DNA of 64,000 bases from Mycoplasmopsis opalescens ATCC 27921 (GCF_000712185.1 NZ_KL544020.1:6234-70233); one strand, 5' to 3'; counted from the stretch's first letter, positions 43,175-52,624 are shown. Numbers and translations: made by a program. The notes: generated by a model not told the origin, from the sequence alone.

Positions 43175-44971
43175 ATGGACAAAAGCAAAATTAGAAACTT
43201 CTCGATCATTGCTCATATTGATCATGGTAAAAGTACGCTAGCTGATCGGATTTTGGAGCTCACAAACACCGTTAGCAACCATGACATGGATGAACAATTT
43301 TTAGATCAAATGGATTTGGAACGCGAAAGAGGAATTACAATTAAGCTTAATGCTGTACAAATTAAGTATAAAGATTTAATTTTTCACTTAATCGATACAC
43401 CCGGTCACGTCGATTTTTCTTACGAAGTTTCTCGTTCATTAGCTGCTTGCGAAGGCGCCTTATTAGTTGTTGATGCTGCCCAAGGAATTGAAGCCCAAAC
43501 TTTAGCTAATGTTTATTTAGCACTAGAAAATAACTTAACCATTATTCCTATTATTAACAAAATTGATTTACCTAGTGCTGATATTGAGGCAACTAAAAAG
43601 TCAATTGAAGAAGTAATAGGTATTTCAGCTGAAAATGCGGTTTGTGTTTCTGCAAAAACAGGCTTAAATTGCGAAGCTGTTTTAGAAGCAATCGAAAAAT
43701 ATGTGCCTGCACCTGCTGATGCAGATGATAATAAACCGCTAAAAGCCTTAATTTTTGACTCATATTTTGATGAATATCGCGGTGTTATTATGCTTGTAAG
43801 AATTTTCAACGGCAAGTTAAAAGTTGGCGATAGATTTAAATTTATGTCAAATAATGCTGAATATCACGTTATTGAACTCGGGGTCAGAAATCCTCACGAA
43901 AGCAAAAAAAATCAGCTAGAAGCTGGAGAAGTTGGTTGAATCGCAGCTTCGATTCGGGATGCCAAAGAGGTTGCGGTTGGCGATACTATCACTTTAGTTG
44001 AAGAACCAGCTGAAGAGGCTTTACCTGGCTATCGAAAGCAAAAACCTGTGGTTTTTACAGGGTTTTACCCTGTTGATACTCGCGACTATATGGATTTAAA
44101 AGAAAGCTTAGAAAAAATTTCTCTATCTGATAGCTCGATTATTTGAGAACAGGAAACCTCTAAAGCCTTAGGCTTTGGTTTCCGTGTCGGTTTTTTAGGA
44201 ATGCTACATATGGAAATTTTGCAAGAAAGATTAAATCGTGAATACAAAATTGGCATCATTGCAACTTCGCCCACGGTGCAATATAAAATTTATCGTACTA
44301 ATGGCACAATTGAAATGATTTCTAATCCAGCTTTATTGCCTGATAAAACATTTATTGATCACATTGAAGAACCTTATATTTATGCCTCAATAATTGTCCC
44401 TGAATCTTATATCGGTAATGTGATGGAGTTATGTCAAAATAAGCGTGGAATTTATCAAAATATGGAATATCTTGATGGAGCAAGAGTTCAAATAACTTAT
44501 GAGATGCCTTTGGCTGAAATTGTTATCGACTTTTTCGACCGCCTAAAGTCAACAACCAAAGGTTATGCAAGTTTTGAATATGACTTAATTGGCTATAGAG
44601 AAGCCAATTTAGTCAAAGTTGATATCTTACTTAATCGCGAAAAAGTCGATGCGTTTTCAATTATAACTGACGAACTAAGTGCCTATCCAAAGGCTAGAGA
44701 TTTATGTGAACGATTAAAAGACGCAATCCCAAGACAAAACTTTGAAATTCCAGTGCAAGCTACTATCGGTAATAAAATTATTGCTCGTGAAACAATTAAA
44801 GCATTTCGTAAAGATGTTACCGCTAAGCTTTATGGTGGAGACGTAACTAGAAGAATGAAACTTTTGGAAAAACAAAAAGCCGGCAAAAAACGTATGAAAA
44901 TGCTTGGTTCTGTTGAAATTCCTCAAGAAGCATTTTTACAAATTCTTAAAACAAATATTGATAGGAAATAA
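43175..44971 (+). CDS. lepA: Elongation factor 4 (ribosomal back-translocase)
   Basis: 598 residues, full length. This GTPase acts on stalled ribosomes and in initiation. G1 [15 protein letters not shown]2 RGITIK, G3 [12 protein letters not shown]4 NKIDLPSAD. The LepA-specific C-terminal end carries [20 protein letters not shown] followed by [10 protein letters not shown]. Two TGA codons (43937 and about 44140) break the apparent frame in the middle. RBS TAGGTGA is modest. Terminator follows. Confidence 0.97.
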
Positions 44972-44978
44972 TTATTTT

Positions 44979-45006
44979 AACAATATCAGGCATTGATATT
45001 GTTTTT
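44979..45006 (+). terminator. Terminator of lepA
   Basis: AACAATATCA / TGATATTGTT with a 5-base loop, then TTTTT. Confidence 0.85.
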
Positions 45007-45168
45007 TTACTTTCTATTATTGTTTAAGTCTGAAATAGTTAAAAATTAATGTCAAAAGTTCCAAAAAGTAAAAAAAACAGTTAATAATTTATTTTAGCAA
45101 TAAAGACAATTGACGAATTAGACTTATTCAAAGGCAAATTGGAAACAAATAACTATTAATAGTCCAAA

Positions 45169-45222
45169 AAACGAAATAACAAAAACACGGCTATTAGCAC
45201 ACGTGTTTTTGTTATTTCGTTT
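45169..45222 (-). terminator. Long perfect inverted repeat at the end of the HAD-phosphatase gene
   Basis: 21-bp perfect arms (45169-45189 and 45202-45222; AAACGAAATAACAAAAACACG) with a 12-base loop. The right arm includes the last codons and stop of the gene. It probably acts as the terminator, but is longer and stronger than the others here. Confidence 0.7.
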
Positions 45223-46039
45223 CTAATATATTAATCAATTTGCTAATTCCAGCATTTTTATAATTTGTACCGATGTAATCAGCTTTATTTTTTGCTGAAT
45301 CTATAGCATTATCCATAATTATAAGTGCACCCAAGATTCCAGCAGCATATGTGTCGTTTCCACTATCGCCAACATGAACAGCATCTCTGATGTTAATATT
45401 TGATAAAGAGCAAACTATTGAAGCTGCATTTCCTTTGTTAGCATCTTTATGAGTTATTTCAATAGAATAGCCTCTACTTACGAGGTGAAAAGCAAAATTT
45501 GGATACTTTTGGCTTAGTTCATCCATTAATTTTTGCGTACCTATTTCATCTAAACCGAAAACAAGTAGCTTTTTAAAATTTTCAAAATGTGGAATTTCAT
45601 CAAAAGTTTTAAAAGTGCATTTATCAACTCATGAACGCATAAATTCATTTCTGCTTTGATCTTGATGATAAATTATTCTTTCGCCATTAATTAAAAAGTA
45701 TAAATTTCGCTTAATAAAATAGCTTATCATTTCCACGCTTTGGTCATAATCCATTGAAAATTCTTTAATTAATTCATCAGTATTTGGATTATAAATTTGA
45801 GCTCCATTTAAAGTAATTAAATGCTCACAACCAATTTTTAAAGCTAAATTTTTGGTAAATTCATTATAGCCCCTGCCGGTTGAAAAGGTCACCTTTTTAT
45901 TTTTAACTAAGTTTTGTAAGGCTTGAATATTTTCATCAGAAATTTGTTTTTCTTCTTCTGGCAAATCCACAACGGTGCCATCTAAATCAAAAAAGTAGGC
46001 CTTGATATCAAAATTTAACTCATTAATTTTTTTGCTCAT
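45212..46039 (-). CDS. Cof-type HAD-family phosphatase
   Basis: 275 residues. Motif I is YFFDLDGTVV (Asp18/Asp20), motif II is TFSTGRG, motif III Lys in DANKGNAAS and motif IV HVGDSGNDTYAA, with a C2-type cap between. Such enzymes remove phosphate from sugar phosphates or cofactors; the substrate is not predictable. One TGA (Trp) at about 45629 joins the two parts. Start after AAGGAAAA. Confidence 0.92.
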
Positions 46040-46052
46040 AATTTTCCTTTTT

Positions 46053-46080
46053 TATTGTGCTACAGTGTTTTGATAACCAA
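46053..46080. repeat. Dispersed repeat upstream of the HAD-phosphatase gene
   Basis: TTGTGCTACAGTGTTTTGATAACCAAAA: core and right arm. The left arm is truncated by the gene's ribosome binding site. Confidence 0.55.
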
Positions 46081-46175
46081 AATCTAAAAATATTTTTAGA
46101 TAAAACTATAAATATATTTTAATATATATTTTTTACTATTAAAATATATATAAGTAAATATATAAGGATTAAATT

Positions 46176-47189
46176 ATGGTTAAAAACATTAATGAATATG
46201 TAGCTAAATATTTTATAACTACTAAAAAGATTCTTGAAGGGGTAGACAACAAAAATATTGTTGTTTTACAATTTTTTCAGCGTGCTGATAATGTTTTATT
46301 AGCAGGTATGAATGAAGTTTTAGAATTATTAGAAAAGAACACCGATACAAGCAAATATAAAATTAGATATCTCCCAGAAGGTACAATTATTAACAATAAA
46401 GAAGTTGTTTTAGAACTCGAAGGGGTTTGGCAAGATTTTGGAATTTATGAAGGCATGATTGATGGAATTTTAGCTCACAGTTCTTCGATTGCAACTAATG
46501 CTTATCATTGTGTACAAGCTGCAAAAAATAAACAAATTATTTTTATGGGTGACCGTGCAGATCACTATTCAATGCATAAAATAGATGGCAAAGCAGTTAA
46601 ATTGGCTGGTGTAGAAATTGTTTCAACCGATGCACAAGATGTAGATAAAAATGATTCTTCTTTTGGCTCAATGCCTCACTTATTTATTCAAAATTTTGAT
46701 GGTTCATTACGTGAAGCTTGTTTAGCATATAAAAAAGTTTTTCCAGAGGAAAAAATCATTGCATTAGTTGATTATCACAACGATGTTATAACCCAATCTC
46801 TTGAAGCTTATGAAGCTTTAGGCGAAAATTTCGCCGGTGTAAGAGTTGATACTTCAGCGAATATGCGCGATCATATGTTTGATAATGAGCCAGTCAGTCA
46901 AGACCAATACGGGGTCAACCCAGAGCAAATTATTCGCTTGAGAAAAGCATTAGATGAGGCAGGGGCTAAAGATGCTATAATTGTAGTTTCATCGGGCTTA
47001 AACGCCGAAAAAATTAAATGATTCGAAGATAATAATGCGCCTGTAGATATGTATGGAGTAGGCGGATCGATTTTAAGAATTTGAGTAAACTTTTCAGCAG
47101 ACGCAACATTGTTAAATGGCCACAAACAAGCCAAGGAAGGAAGAGGCTATCGTCCCAACGATAAGCTAATTACTTATGTCAAAAAGTAA
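46176..47189 (+). CDS. pncB: Nicotinate phosphoribosyltransferase
   Basis: 337 residues. It makes nicotinate mononucleotide for NAD salvage. NVLLAGMNEVLELL, the central GDRADHYSMHKIDGKAVKLAG, ALVDYHNDVI, GVRVDTSANMRDH and MYGVGGSILRIWVNFSADA follow the NAPRTase order. The frame passes through a TGA (47019) and another near 47083. The start has TAAGG upstream. Its end overlaps plsY by 14 bases. Confidence 0.92.
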
Positions 47190-47976
47190 TACTTCATTTG
47201 TAATGCCTCATTGAGGACCAACCCATGAATATCCTAACGATGCTAAAACTATTTTAGCTATAATTGGCTTAAATTTAGCTTTTGTCATTTTTGGATATTT
47301 ATTTATTGGCTCATTAAATAGTGCAATTATTTTATCTAACCGCTACAAAAATAGTGATATTCGTGAGCATAATTCAAAGAATGCTGGAGCCACTAATTCT
47401 TTAAGAACTTATGGGCTTAAATTTGCCTTATTCGTCTATTTTATAGACTTTTTCAAAACAATTATCCCTGTTTATATTTTGTCCGCATTATGTCAGAGTG
47501 CTTGACCAGAATTTAATAAAATTTATTTTATTTCGCCTCAATCATTAGCTTTCGGTACCGTTTTGGGCCACTGCTGACCGATTTGATTTAAATTCAAAGG
47601 CGGTAAAGGTGTAGCATGTTCCAGCGCCTTTATGTTGGCTATTAATCCGGTTTTGTTTTTAATAGCGGCTATCGTTTTCTTTAGTACTGTATCGATAAGC
47701 AAAAAAGTTTCATTAGGTTCAATAATTTGTTCGGCTTTATTTCCTATTATAACTTTCATCCCATGATTTACTCAAGGAATCACTGGCTTTTGAATGAATA
47801 ATATTCAATATAGCGATGTAATTACAATCGAATCATTAAGTGAGTATTGATTTGTTTCAGGAATTTATAGCTTAATTACTGCAATAATTGTGATATCTCT
47901 TCACCACGGAAACATTAAACGTTTAATTCGTGGTGAAGAAAGAAAAATTAGCTTTAAATCAAATAAAACTAAATAA
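47176..47976 (+). CDS. plsY: Glycerol-3-phosphate acyltransferase PlsY
   Basis: 266 residues. Integral membrane enzyme that acylates glycerol-3-phosphate from acyl-phosphate. Motif 1 region GYLFIGSLNSAIILS, motif 2 HNSKNAGATNSLRTYG, motif 3 GHCWPIWFKFKGGKGVA are all present. Because of ten or so TGA Trp codons almost no long frame appears under the standard code. A ~25-residue N-terminal extension precedes TM1. ATG is within the end of pncB. Confidence 0.93.
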
Positions 47977-47977
47977 T

Positions 47978-48026
47978 TATTTGTTACTAAAACATCTGTG
48001 CTACAGTGTTTTCAAAAACAAATAAA
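47978..48026. repeat. Dispersed palindromic repeat after plsY
   Basis: ATTATTTGTT ... AAAACA tCTGTGCTACAG TGTTTT ... AAAACAAATAAAT. Arms and core are both symmetric, and it may double as the plsY terminator. Confidence 0.75.
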
Positions 48027-48063
48027 TGCAATTAATTATCTCAGCAAGAGATAATTTTTTTTA

Positions 48064-48069
48064 TATAAT
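48064..48069 (+). promoter_or_regulatory. -10 box implying a leaderless start at 48076
   Basis: TATAAT ends 6 bases before ATG 48076, which has no ribosome binding site. Confidence 0.6.
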
Positions 48070-48075
48070 TAAAAT

Positions 48076-48447
48076 ATGTGAAATTATTTAATTGCCTTTG
48101 CAGTTGTCTTTGGATTTTTTAGCTTTCTAGCTCAAGTTTATTTTTTATGAAATTTAAAGGAAAAAGATGATTATTCAATTGAACAAAGAAATACAAAAAT
48201 TGCACACTATTCAATAATAATAAGCTCGTTTATTGTTTCTATTTGCTTTACGTATTTAATTTTAATGTTATCTTTATTATTAGCTTCTTCACCATTTTCA
48301 AAATATTTATATGAAGCACAAAATAGGGGGATAAAAATTGCCACTATTATGTCTTTAGTGGTAATTCAGGTTTTCCCAACAATGATTTTAGCTTATGTTT
48401 TGAAGTTTTTAATTTTAAGAAAATACCACAAAAATTTTACGAACTAA
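48076..48447 (+). CDS. Small membrane protein, unknown
   Basis: 123 residues with three hydrophobic segments (about 4-24, 47-72 and 89-113). The second codon and another near residue 25 are TGA (Trp), so only the last 60 codons are open under the standard code. The reading is supported by an even, uninterrupted frame from a well-placed promoter. No family recognised. tRNA-Leu follows and may share the transcript. Confidence 0.7.
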
Positions 48448-48472
48448 AAAAGGTTTGGTAAAATTTATCCAT

Positions 48473-48556
48473 GCCCAAGTGGTGAAATGGTAGACGCTGC
48501 GGACTCAAAATCCGCTGCCGCGAGGCGTGCAGGTTCAAGTCCTGTCTTGGGCACCA
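48473..48556 (+). tRNA. trnL: tRNA-Leu (anticodon CAA)
   Basis: 84 nt with encoded CCA and a long variable arm (TGCCGCGAGGCGT). Acceptor GCCCAAG/CTTGGGC, anticodon CAA at 48506-48508 in loop CTCAAAA, T-loop GTTCAAG. Reads UUG. Confidence 0.97.
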
Positions 48557-48573
48557 TATGATTAAATTCAATT

Positions 48574-48604
48574 AAAATTCTCCTTTTGCAGGAGAATTTT
48601 TTTA
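48574..48604. terminator. Bidirectional terminator between tRNA-Leu and the PfpI-like gene
   Basis: AAAATTCTCC / GGAGAATTTT with a 7-base loop and T/A runs on both sides. Confidence 0.85.
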
Positions 48605-49150
48605 TTCAGATGGATACATTTGATTTAGAATTGCACTTTTAGCTTCATCACCTTTTAGTACTTTAACAATTTCTATGGCAAAATCAAATGATGCACCTGG
48701 ACAGCTTGCTGTAACAATTTTATTATCAACATTAACTTTTTTTGTGCTTCTATTTATACCAACATTATAGTTTCTACCACATAATGGGTATGACGAATAA
48801 CGGCATTCTACAGGCAAGATAGATCTATGCATTAGCATATTTGGGGCATCGCAAATCGCAAAGATATATTTATCTTTAGCTAAAAAAATTTTAACAATAT
48901 TTTGTGCTTTATCGTCATTTAATAATATTTTTGCACCTTGGCCACCAGGGATAAAAAGCGCGTGATAGCTTTCTAAGTCAATTTGATTAGTTGTTTCGAA
49001 TTTTGTTAAACCATATTGTCCTTTTATTGCTTTTGCATCAGTGCTAAAAAAAGTTATTTTTTCAAATATATTGGCAACCTTTAAAACTGATAGGGTTGTA
49101 CTAAGCTCAATATCATTATAATTATCAAAACCTAAAACTAATAAATTCAT
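48602..49150 (-). CDS. DJ-1/PfpI-family protein
   Basis: 182 residues. Family layout: N-terminal VLGFDNYNDIELSTTLSVL with the conserved acid Glu15, ALFIPGGQGAKIL, and nucleophile elbow FAICDAP with Cys100. C-terminal IVTASCPGASFDFAIEIV matches the TASGPGSA-like end. Members act as deglycase/glyoxalase or chaperone-like redox sensors, and the exact activity is unknown. Start after AAGGAGAAA; a copy of the dispersed repeat sits directly upstream. Confidence 0.92.
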   Translation of the reverse strand: MNLLVLGFDNYNDIELSTTLSVLKVANIFEKITFFSTDAKAIKGQYGLTKFETTNQIDLESYHALFIPGGQGAKILLNDDKAQNIVKIFLAKDKYIFAICDAPNMLMHRSILPVECRYSSYPLCGRNYNVGINRSTKKVNVDNKIVTASCPGASFDFAIEIVKVLKGDEAKSAILNQMYPSE

Positions 49151-49165
49151 TTTTTCTCCTTTATA

Positions 49166-49195
49166 CTAAAAACACTGTGCTACAGTGTTTTCAAA
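49166..49195. repeat. Dispersed palindromic repeat upstream of the PfpI-like gene
   Basis: AAAACACTGTgctACAGTGTTTT, a perfect 10-bp inverted repeat with 3-base loop. It lies between two genes on the same strand and could terminate the upstream gene. Confidence 0.8.
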
Positions 49196-50104
49196 TTATT
49201 GAACTTTAACTATTTTTGCTCTCTTCTTCACAATAAATCTTCAAATTGCAATAATTATTAAAGCAAGAGGGATTAAAATTGTTAATGTTACTATTACAAA
49301 ATAAACTTTAATTCATATACTATTGCGTTCTTTTTTTGCTCGCTCAACTTGCGAATGAATTTCTATAGCTTTTTCCCCTAATAAATCTGAAAAATCAGAT
49401 AATCTTTTTCGATCAATTAGTTTCAAAGTGATATATAAAAGTGTAATTCCAATCATTACTAAAACCATAATTAATGAGAAAATAGTGGTATCGCCAAAAG
49501 CTTTATTCAACACAGCTGGAATATCATAAGTTAATTGAATTCTATTTCCAAATTCTCCATCATAAGAAATGTTAATTTTACCAATTGAATAAATGCCATA
49601 AATTATGCCTGTAATGACACTCATATATGTCAAGATAAATATTAAATACCAAGTTAAATTTACGCCTTTAAGAGTAATATTTCGATACGCAAGATAAAAA
49701 GTGGTATCTGACATGTAATCGCCACTTTCTAAGGCATTGCGGTAGCGCTGCTCAGCATGTTTTCATTTTAACTTATCGATAGCATGCTTAATTAATAACA
49801 GTAAAAATATTACACTTAATGTTCCAAAAATAATTTTATATGATAAATAATTATTTTTAAAAACACCAATATTAAAGTAGGTTAAAGTAAAGATTAATAA
49901 ACTTGAAACAAATAAAATTGAATAAAACAAAATGATTAAGTTTTTAATTAATTTTTCAGCAAAAATAACCCTATAAACACGAGGCGAAATTTGGTTTTTA
50001 GGGTCATTATAGGTTTTCTTTGCCTTGCTTTCTAGGTCGATTGAGTGATTATTTTGTATTACTTCAACAGTGTCAATATCATTAATTGGTGTATATTTGG
50101 CCAT
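49196..50104 (-). CDS. Four-TM membrane protein, unknown
   Basis: 302 residues, one frame through three TGA codons. A ~45-residue hydrophilic N-terminus precedes TM pairs at about 52-110 and 150-220, and a last helix at about 268-290 before a basic C-terminus. The pattern recalls the MSC_0882-type mycoplasma membrane proteins, but I cannot confirm this. Start after TTAGGAG. Probably transcribed alone. Confidence 0.75.
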
Positions 50105-50194
50105 ATTTACTCCTAATATTATTATATATTAAAAGAAATTTATATTTTATGTTATATTATTAATATTTTTTTAATATGGAAAAAATAAATTAAG

Positions 50195-50235
50195 AAATTA
50201 CCAAAAGCACTATACAACAACTATTCTGGTAATTT
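50195..50235. repeat. Inverted repeat, possibly a diverged member of the dispersed family
   Basis: AAATTACCA / TGGTAATTT arms with a 23-base centre. Arms resemble the ends near 35320, but the CTGT/ACAG core is absent. Confidence 0.35.
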
Positions 50236-50247
50236 ATACTAAAGAGA

Positions 50248-50579
50248 TTATCTTAATTCTTTTCGCTTTGAATAGAAAAATTCATCAACATAGTTTTTTA
50301 AGTCGAATTGCTTATTTTTTTAATTACTGTGCCTTTTATTTTAGAAATAAATTCTTTAGCTTCTTATTTTAATTTACCACAAAAGATATTAGTTAGTTCT
50401 ATTACTTTAATATCTTCAAAGTTTGAATAACCTCATTTATCAAAATATTTTTAATAACTATAAATGATTCGTTAGCATTTTTAGTATATTTAATAATTGA
50501 TTTATTTTATATCATTAAGTGATGCATCAGTATAAAGTTTGAATGCTTCGCGAACATTGTGTAGCATTGTATTAGGCAT
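50248..50579 (-). pseudogene. Decayed gene, unknown family
   Basis: On the minus strand, coding-like peptides follow one another in changing frames: MPNTMLHNVREAFKLYTDAS, then KYTKNANESFIVIK, then YFDKWGYSNFEDIKVIELTN (TGA as Trp), then an in-frame stop, EAKEFISKIKGTVIKK, and finally QFDLKNYVDEFFYSKRKELR. At least two stops and two frameshifts separate them. The reconstructed product would be about 110 residues. I do not recognise it. Confidence 0.5.
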
Positions 50580-50745
50580 AAGACAATATAATAGTTATAA
50601 AGCTAATATCTTTAAATGTTTATAAATATACTAATTAATAAAATTAATTCCTATTTATTAAAACCAAAGTGCCAAAATTTCTAAAAAATAGAAAATTAGC
50701 AGTTTTAAAAAAATAGTTCAAAATAACAAGATAAAAAATTATAGT

Positions 50746-50837
50746 AGCTTACAAAACTGTGAAAAATCACACTTTTGTGAGCTAACTACTAGTTTCTATC
50801 TAAAAAAGTTGTTGTTTATCACACTTTTGTGAGCTAA
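50746..50837 (+). promoter_or_regulatory. Array of palindromic operator-like sites upstream of the AAA ATPase gene
   Basis: TCACACTTTTGTGAGCTAA occurs twice as an exact direct repeat (50767-50785 and 50819-50837, 52 bases apart). Each contains the inverted repeat TCACA/TGTGA. A third, inverted copy with two mismatches (AGCTTACAAAACTGTGA, 50746-50762) abuts the first. The proximal copy fills the region just upstream of the -10 box. Confidence 0.7.
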
Positions 50838-50841
50838 AATG

Positions 50842-50847
50842 TATAAT
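50842..50847 (+). promoter_or_regulatory. -10 box of the AAA ATPase gene
   Basis: TATAAT 16 bases upstream of the ATG, 4 bases after the proximal operator-like site. Confidence 0.65.
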
Positions 50848-50863
50848 ATCGTTGAGGTCAATT

Positions 50864-52129
50864 ATGATAGCAAGAGATGAATATTTAAATAAATTAATTA
50901 ATAAGCAAAATAATGACAAAATTAAAATTATTACTGGTTTAAGGAGAGTAGGCAAAAGTGTATTACTTTTTGATCTATATTACAATCATTTGATGCATAA
51001 TGGGATTAAACCTGAAAACATTATTAAAATTCAATTAGATACGTTACAAGGCGCATTTTATCGTGATATTTTTGAATTAATTAATTATGTGAAAGCCAAA
51101 ATAACCACCGATGAAAACTACTATTTATTTATAGATGAAATTCAACTAATTAAACCAAAACAAGTTAATGACGAAATAATTGGTATTTATGAATTATTAA
51201 ATGAACTAGCAAACATCAAAAATTTAGATGTGTATGTTACTGGCTCAAATTCTAAGATGCTTTCTAGTGATATCGCCACAGAATTTCGTGGTCGTGGCGA
51301 TATCATTAAAGTTTATCCCTTATCATTTAAAGAATTTTTAAGTACATATAAACATAAAAATGAATGTTTTAAGGATTTTTTAATTTATGGATCAATGCCC
51401 AAAACTGCTGCACTACAGACAAAAGAGGAAAAAAAAGAGTATTTAATATCTTTAGTAAATAATGTTTATATTAAAGACATTATCGAAAGATACAAATTAA
51501 GAAATAATAAAAATGTTTTAGATGACTTACTTAAAGTTTTATCTTCTACTTCTGGTTCATTAACTAATTCAGCTAGAATAACCAATTATTTTAAAAACAA
51601 TATGCAAATTAACATAGCTCCAGCAACTATAAACAATTATCTAGATATGCTTTGTGAATCATTTTTATTAGATAGGGTTTCACGTTATGATGTTAGGGGT
51701 TTAAAACATATTGGATCACCGCTAAAATATTATTTTGCTGATAGTGGTTTGAGAAATGCTTTTTTAAATTTTTCTGAAATTAATTACTCATTTTTAATGG
51801 AAAATGTTATTTATAATGATCTAATAAGAAGGGGTTATAGTGTTAGTGTCGGAGTGGTTGAAAGTTATGACACTATAAATGAAAGTAAAAAAAGAATTAA
51901 TTATGAAGTTGATTTTGTAGCACAAAAAGATAATGAAAAATACTATATCCAAGCTGTATATGCTTTAAATAATGACACCAAAATCACCCAAGAAAGCAAG
52001 TCGTTTAATCGAATTAGAGATTCATATAAAAAAATAATAGTAACTAATGACAATATAGATTCTTATTACAATTCTAACGGATATTTTTATGTAAATGTTC
52101 AAGAATTTTTATTAATGGATAAATTTTAA
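50864..52129 (+). CDS. AAA-family ATPase with C-terminal DUF4143-type domain
   Basis: 421 residues. Walker A TGLRRVGKSVLL (Lys31), Walker B YYLFIDEIQ, sensor-like YVTGSNSKML and the Arg-rich EFRGRGDIIKVYPLSFKEF are the AAA_14 signature. The C-terminal part ends in a nuclease-like module (NYEVDFVAQKDNEKYYIQAVYAL) typical of DUF4143 proteins. ATG 50864 is chosen over an upstream in-frame TTG because GAGG lies before it. The function of this ATPase class is unknown; many are sporadic accessory genes. It stands alone behind a repeated operator-like array. Confidence 0.9.
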   Translation: MIARDEYLNKLINKQNNDKIKIITGLRRVGKSVLLFDLYYNHLMHNGIKPENIIKIQLDTLQGAFYRDIFELINYVKAKITTDENYYLFIDEIQLIKPKQVNDEIIGIYELLNELANIKNLDVYVTGSNSKMLSSDIATEFRGRGDIIKVYPLSFKEFLSTYKHKNECFKDFLIYGSMPKTAALQTKEEKKEYLISLVNNVYIKDIIERYKLRNNKNVLDDLLKVLSSTSGSLTNSARITNYFKNNMQINIAPATINNYLDMLCESFLLDRVSRYDVRGLKHIGSPLKYYFADSGLRNAFLNFSEINYSFLMENVIYNDLIRRGYSVSVGVVESYDTINESKKRINYEVDFVAQKDNEKYYIQAVYALNNDTKITQESKSFNRIRDSYKKIIVTNDNIDSYYNSNGYFYVNVQEFLLMDKF

Positions 52130-52161
52130 TGAGCATCATTTATACTAACTTTTAAAAAATT

Positions 52162-52184
52162 TGGCTAAAAATAGCCATTTTTTT
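52162..52184 (+). terminator. Terminator of the AAA ATPase gene
   Basis: TGGCTA / TAGCCA with AAAA loop followed by TTTTTTT. Confidence 0.8.
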
Positions 52185-52244
52185 GATAGTTTTGCATAAA
52201 TAAGGTTATTTACCACTTTTTTACCATGCAAAACGTTTTTAAAG

Positions 52245-52250
52245 TATAAT
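52245..52250 (+). promoter_or_regulatory. -10 box of the candidate structured RNA
   Basis: TATAAT with transcription start expected at about 52257. Confidence 0.55.
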
Positions 52251-52256
52251 AAATGC

Positions 52257-52624
52257 GTTATGTTAAGTACAAAATATATTTTCATGTCTAATATTACAAT
52301 GTTTGCGATTAATATTTTTATTGCGAACTAGTTTTTTGTGGCATGCGATATTGAGTAAAGTTCATTAAGCAGGTCACGAGCAAAGACCTGCCAACATACA
52401 AAAAAGTCTATAGAGGAGCTTTTAATAATAGTAAATAGTTGAGCAGGCATGCAAAGATGCTATTGAAAGGATATAAAAGCCGAATTATTTAAGTAGGCAT
52501 ACTTAAGTAATGGTAACAATGCATAACAGTTTGTTACTCTTCGAAAAATTCGTTGGTGCTATAGCTACAATTTAATAAATAATTTTTGTTAACTTGTAAG
52601 GCTTTAGCTTTACAAGTTTTTTTC
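52257..52624 (+). ncRNA. Candidate structured non-coding RNA of ~370 nt upstream of oppA
   Basis: A well-formed promoter and a strong terminator bracket a stretch without coding frame that is richer in G+C than nearby spacers. Stems seen: GCAGGTC/GACCTGC (52369-52391), TTTAAGTA/TACTTAAG (52488-52507), GTAACAA/TTGTTAC (52513-52537), and possible GTTTGC/GCGAAC near 52290-52328. It lacks the tRNA-like ends of tmRNA, the SRP RNA tetraloop hairpin and RNase P core, and I know no match. It could be an independent RNA or a cis-acting leader of opp; the terminator favours the first. Confidence 0.6.
52591..52624 (+). terminator. Terminator of the candidate RNA
   Basis: AACTTGTAAgGC / GCTTTACAAGTT with a 4-base loop followed by TTTTT. 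Confidence 0.85.

Larger units (their letters stand above)
50105..50863. other. Gene-poor region with a decayed gene and an operator array
   Basis: Contains an AAATTACCA / TGGTAATTT inverted repeat (50195-50235), a decayed minus-strand gene (50248-50579), about 160 bases without recognisable content, then the repeated palindromic sites and promoter of the ATPase gene (50746-50847). Confidence 0.6.

Noticed and set aside
51405-51421. CAAAACTGCTGCACTACAG-like sequence inside the AAA ATPase gene resembling the dispersed repeat core
   Set aside because: It encodes a normal KTAALQT stretch, lacks the arms and is probably chance.
52257-52624. tmRNA or SRP RNA as identity of the candidate RNA
   Set aside because: No tRNA-Ala-like acceptor, no CCA end, no tag frame; and it is too long and lacks the GGAA-type loop for a mycoplasma SRP RNA.
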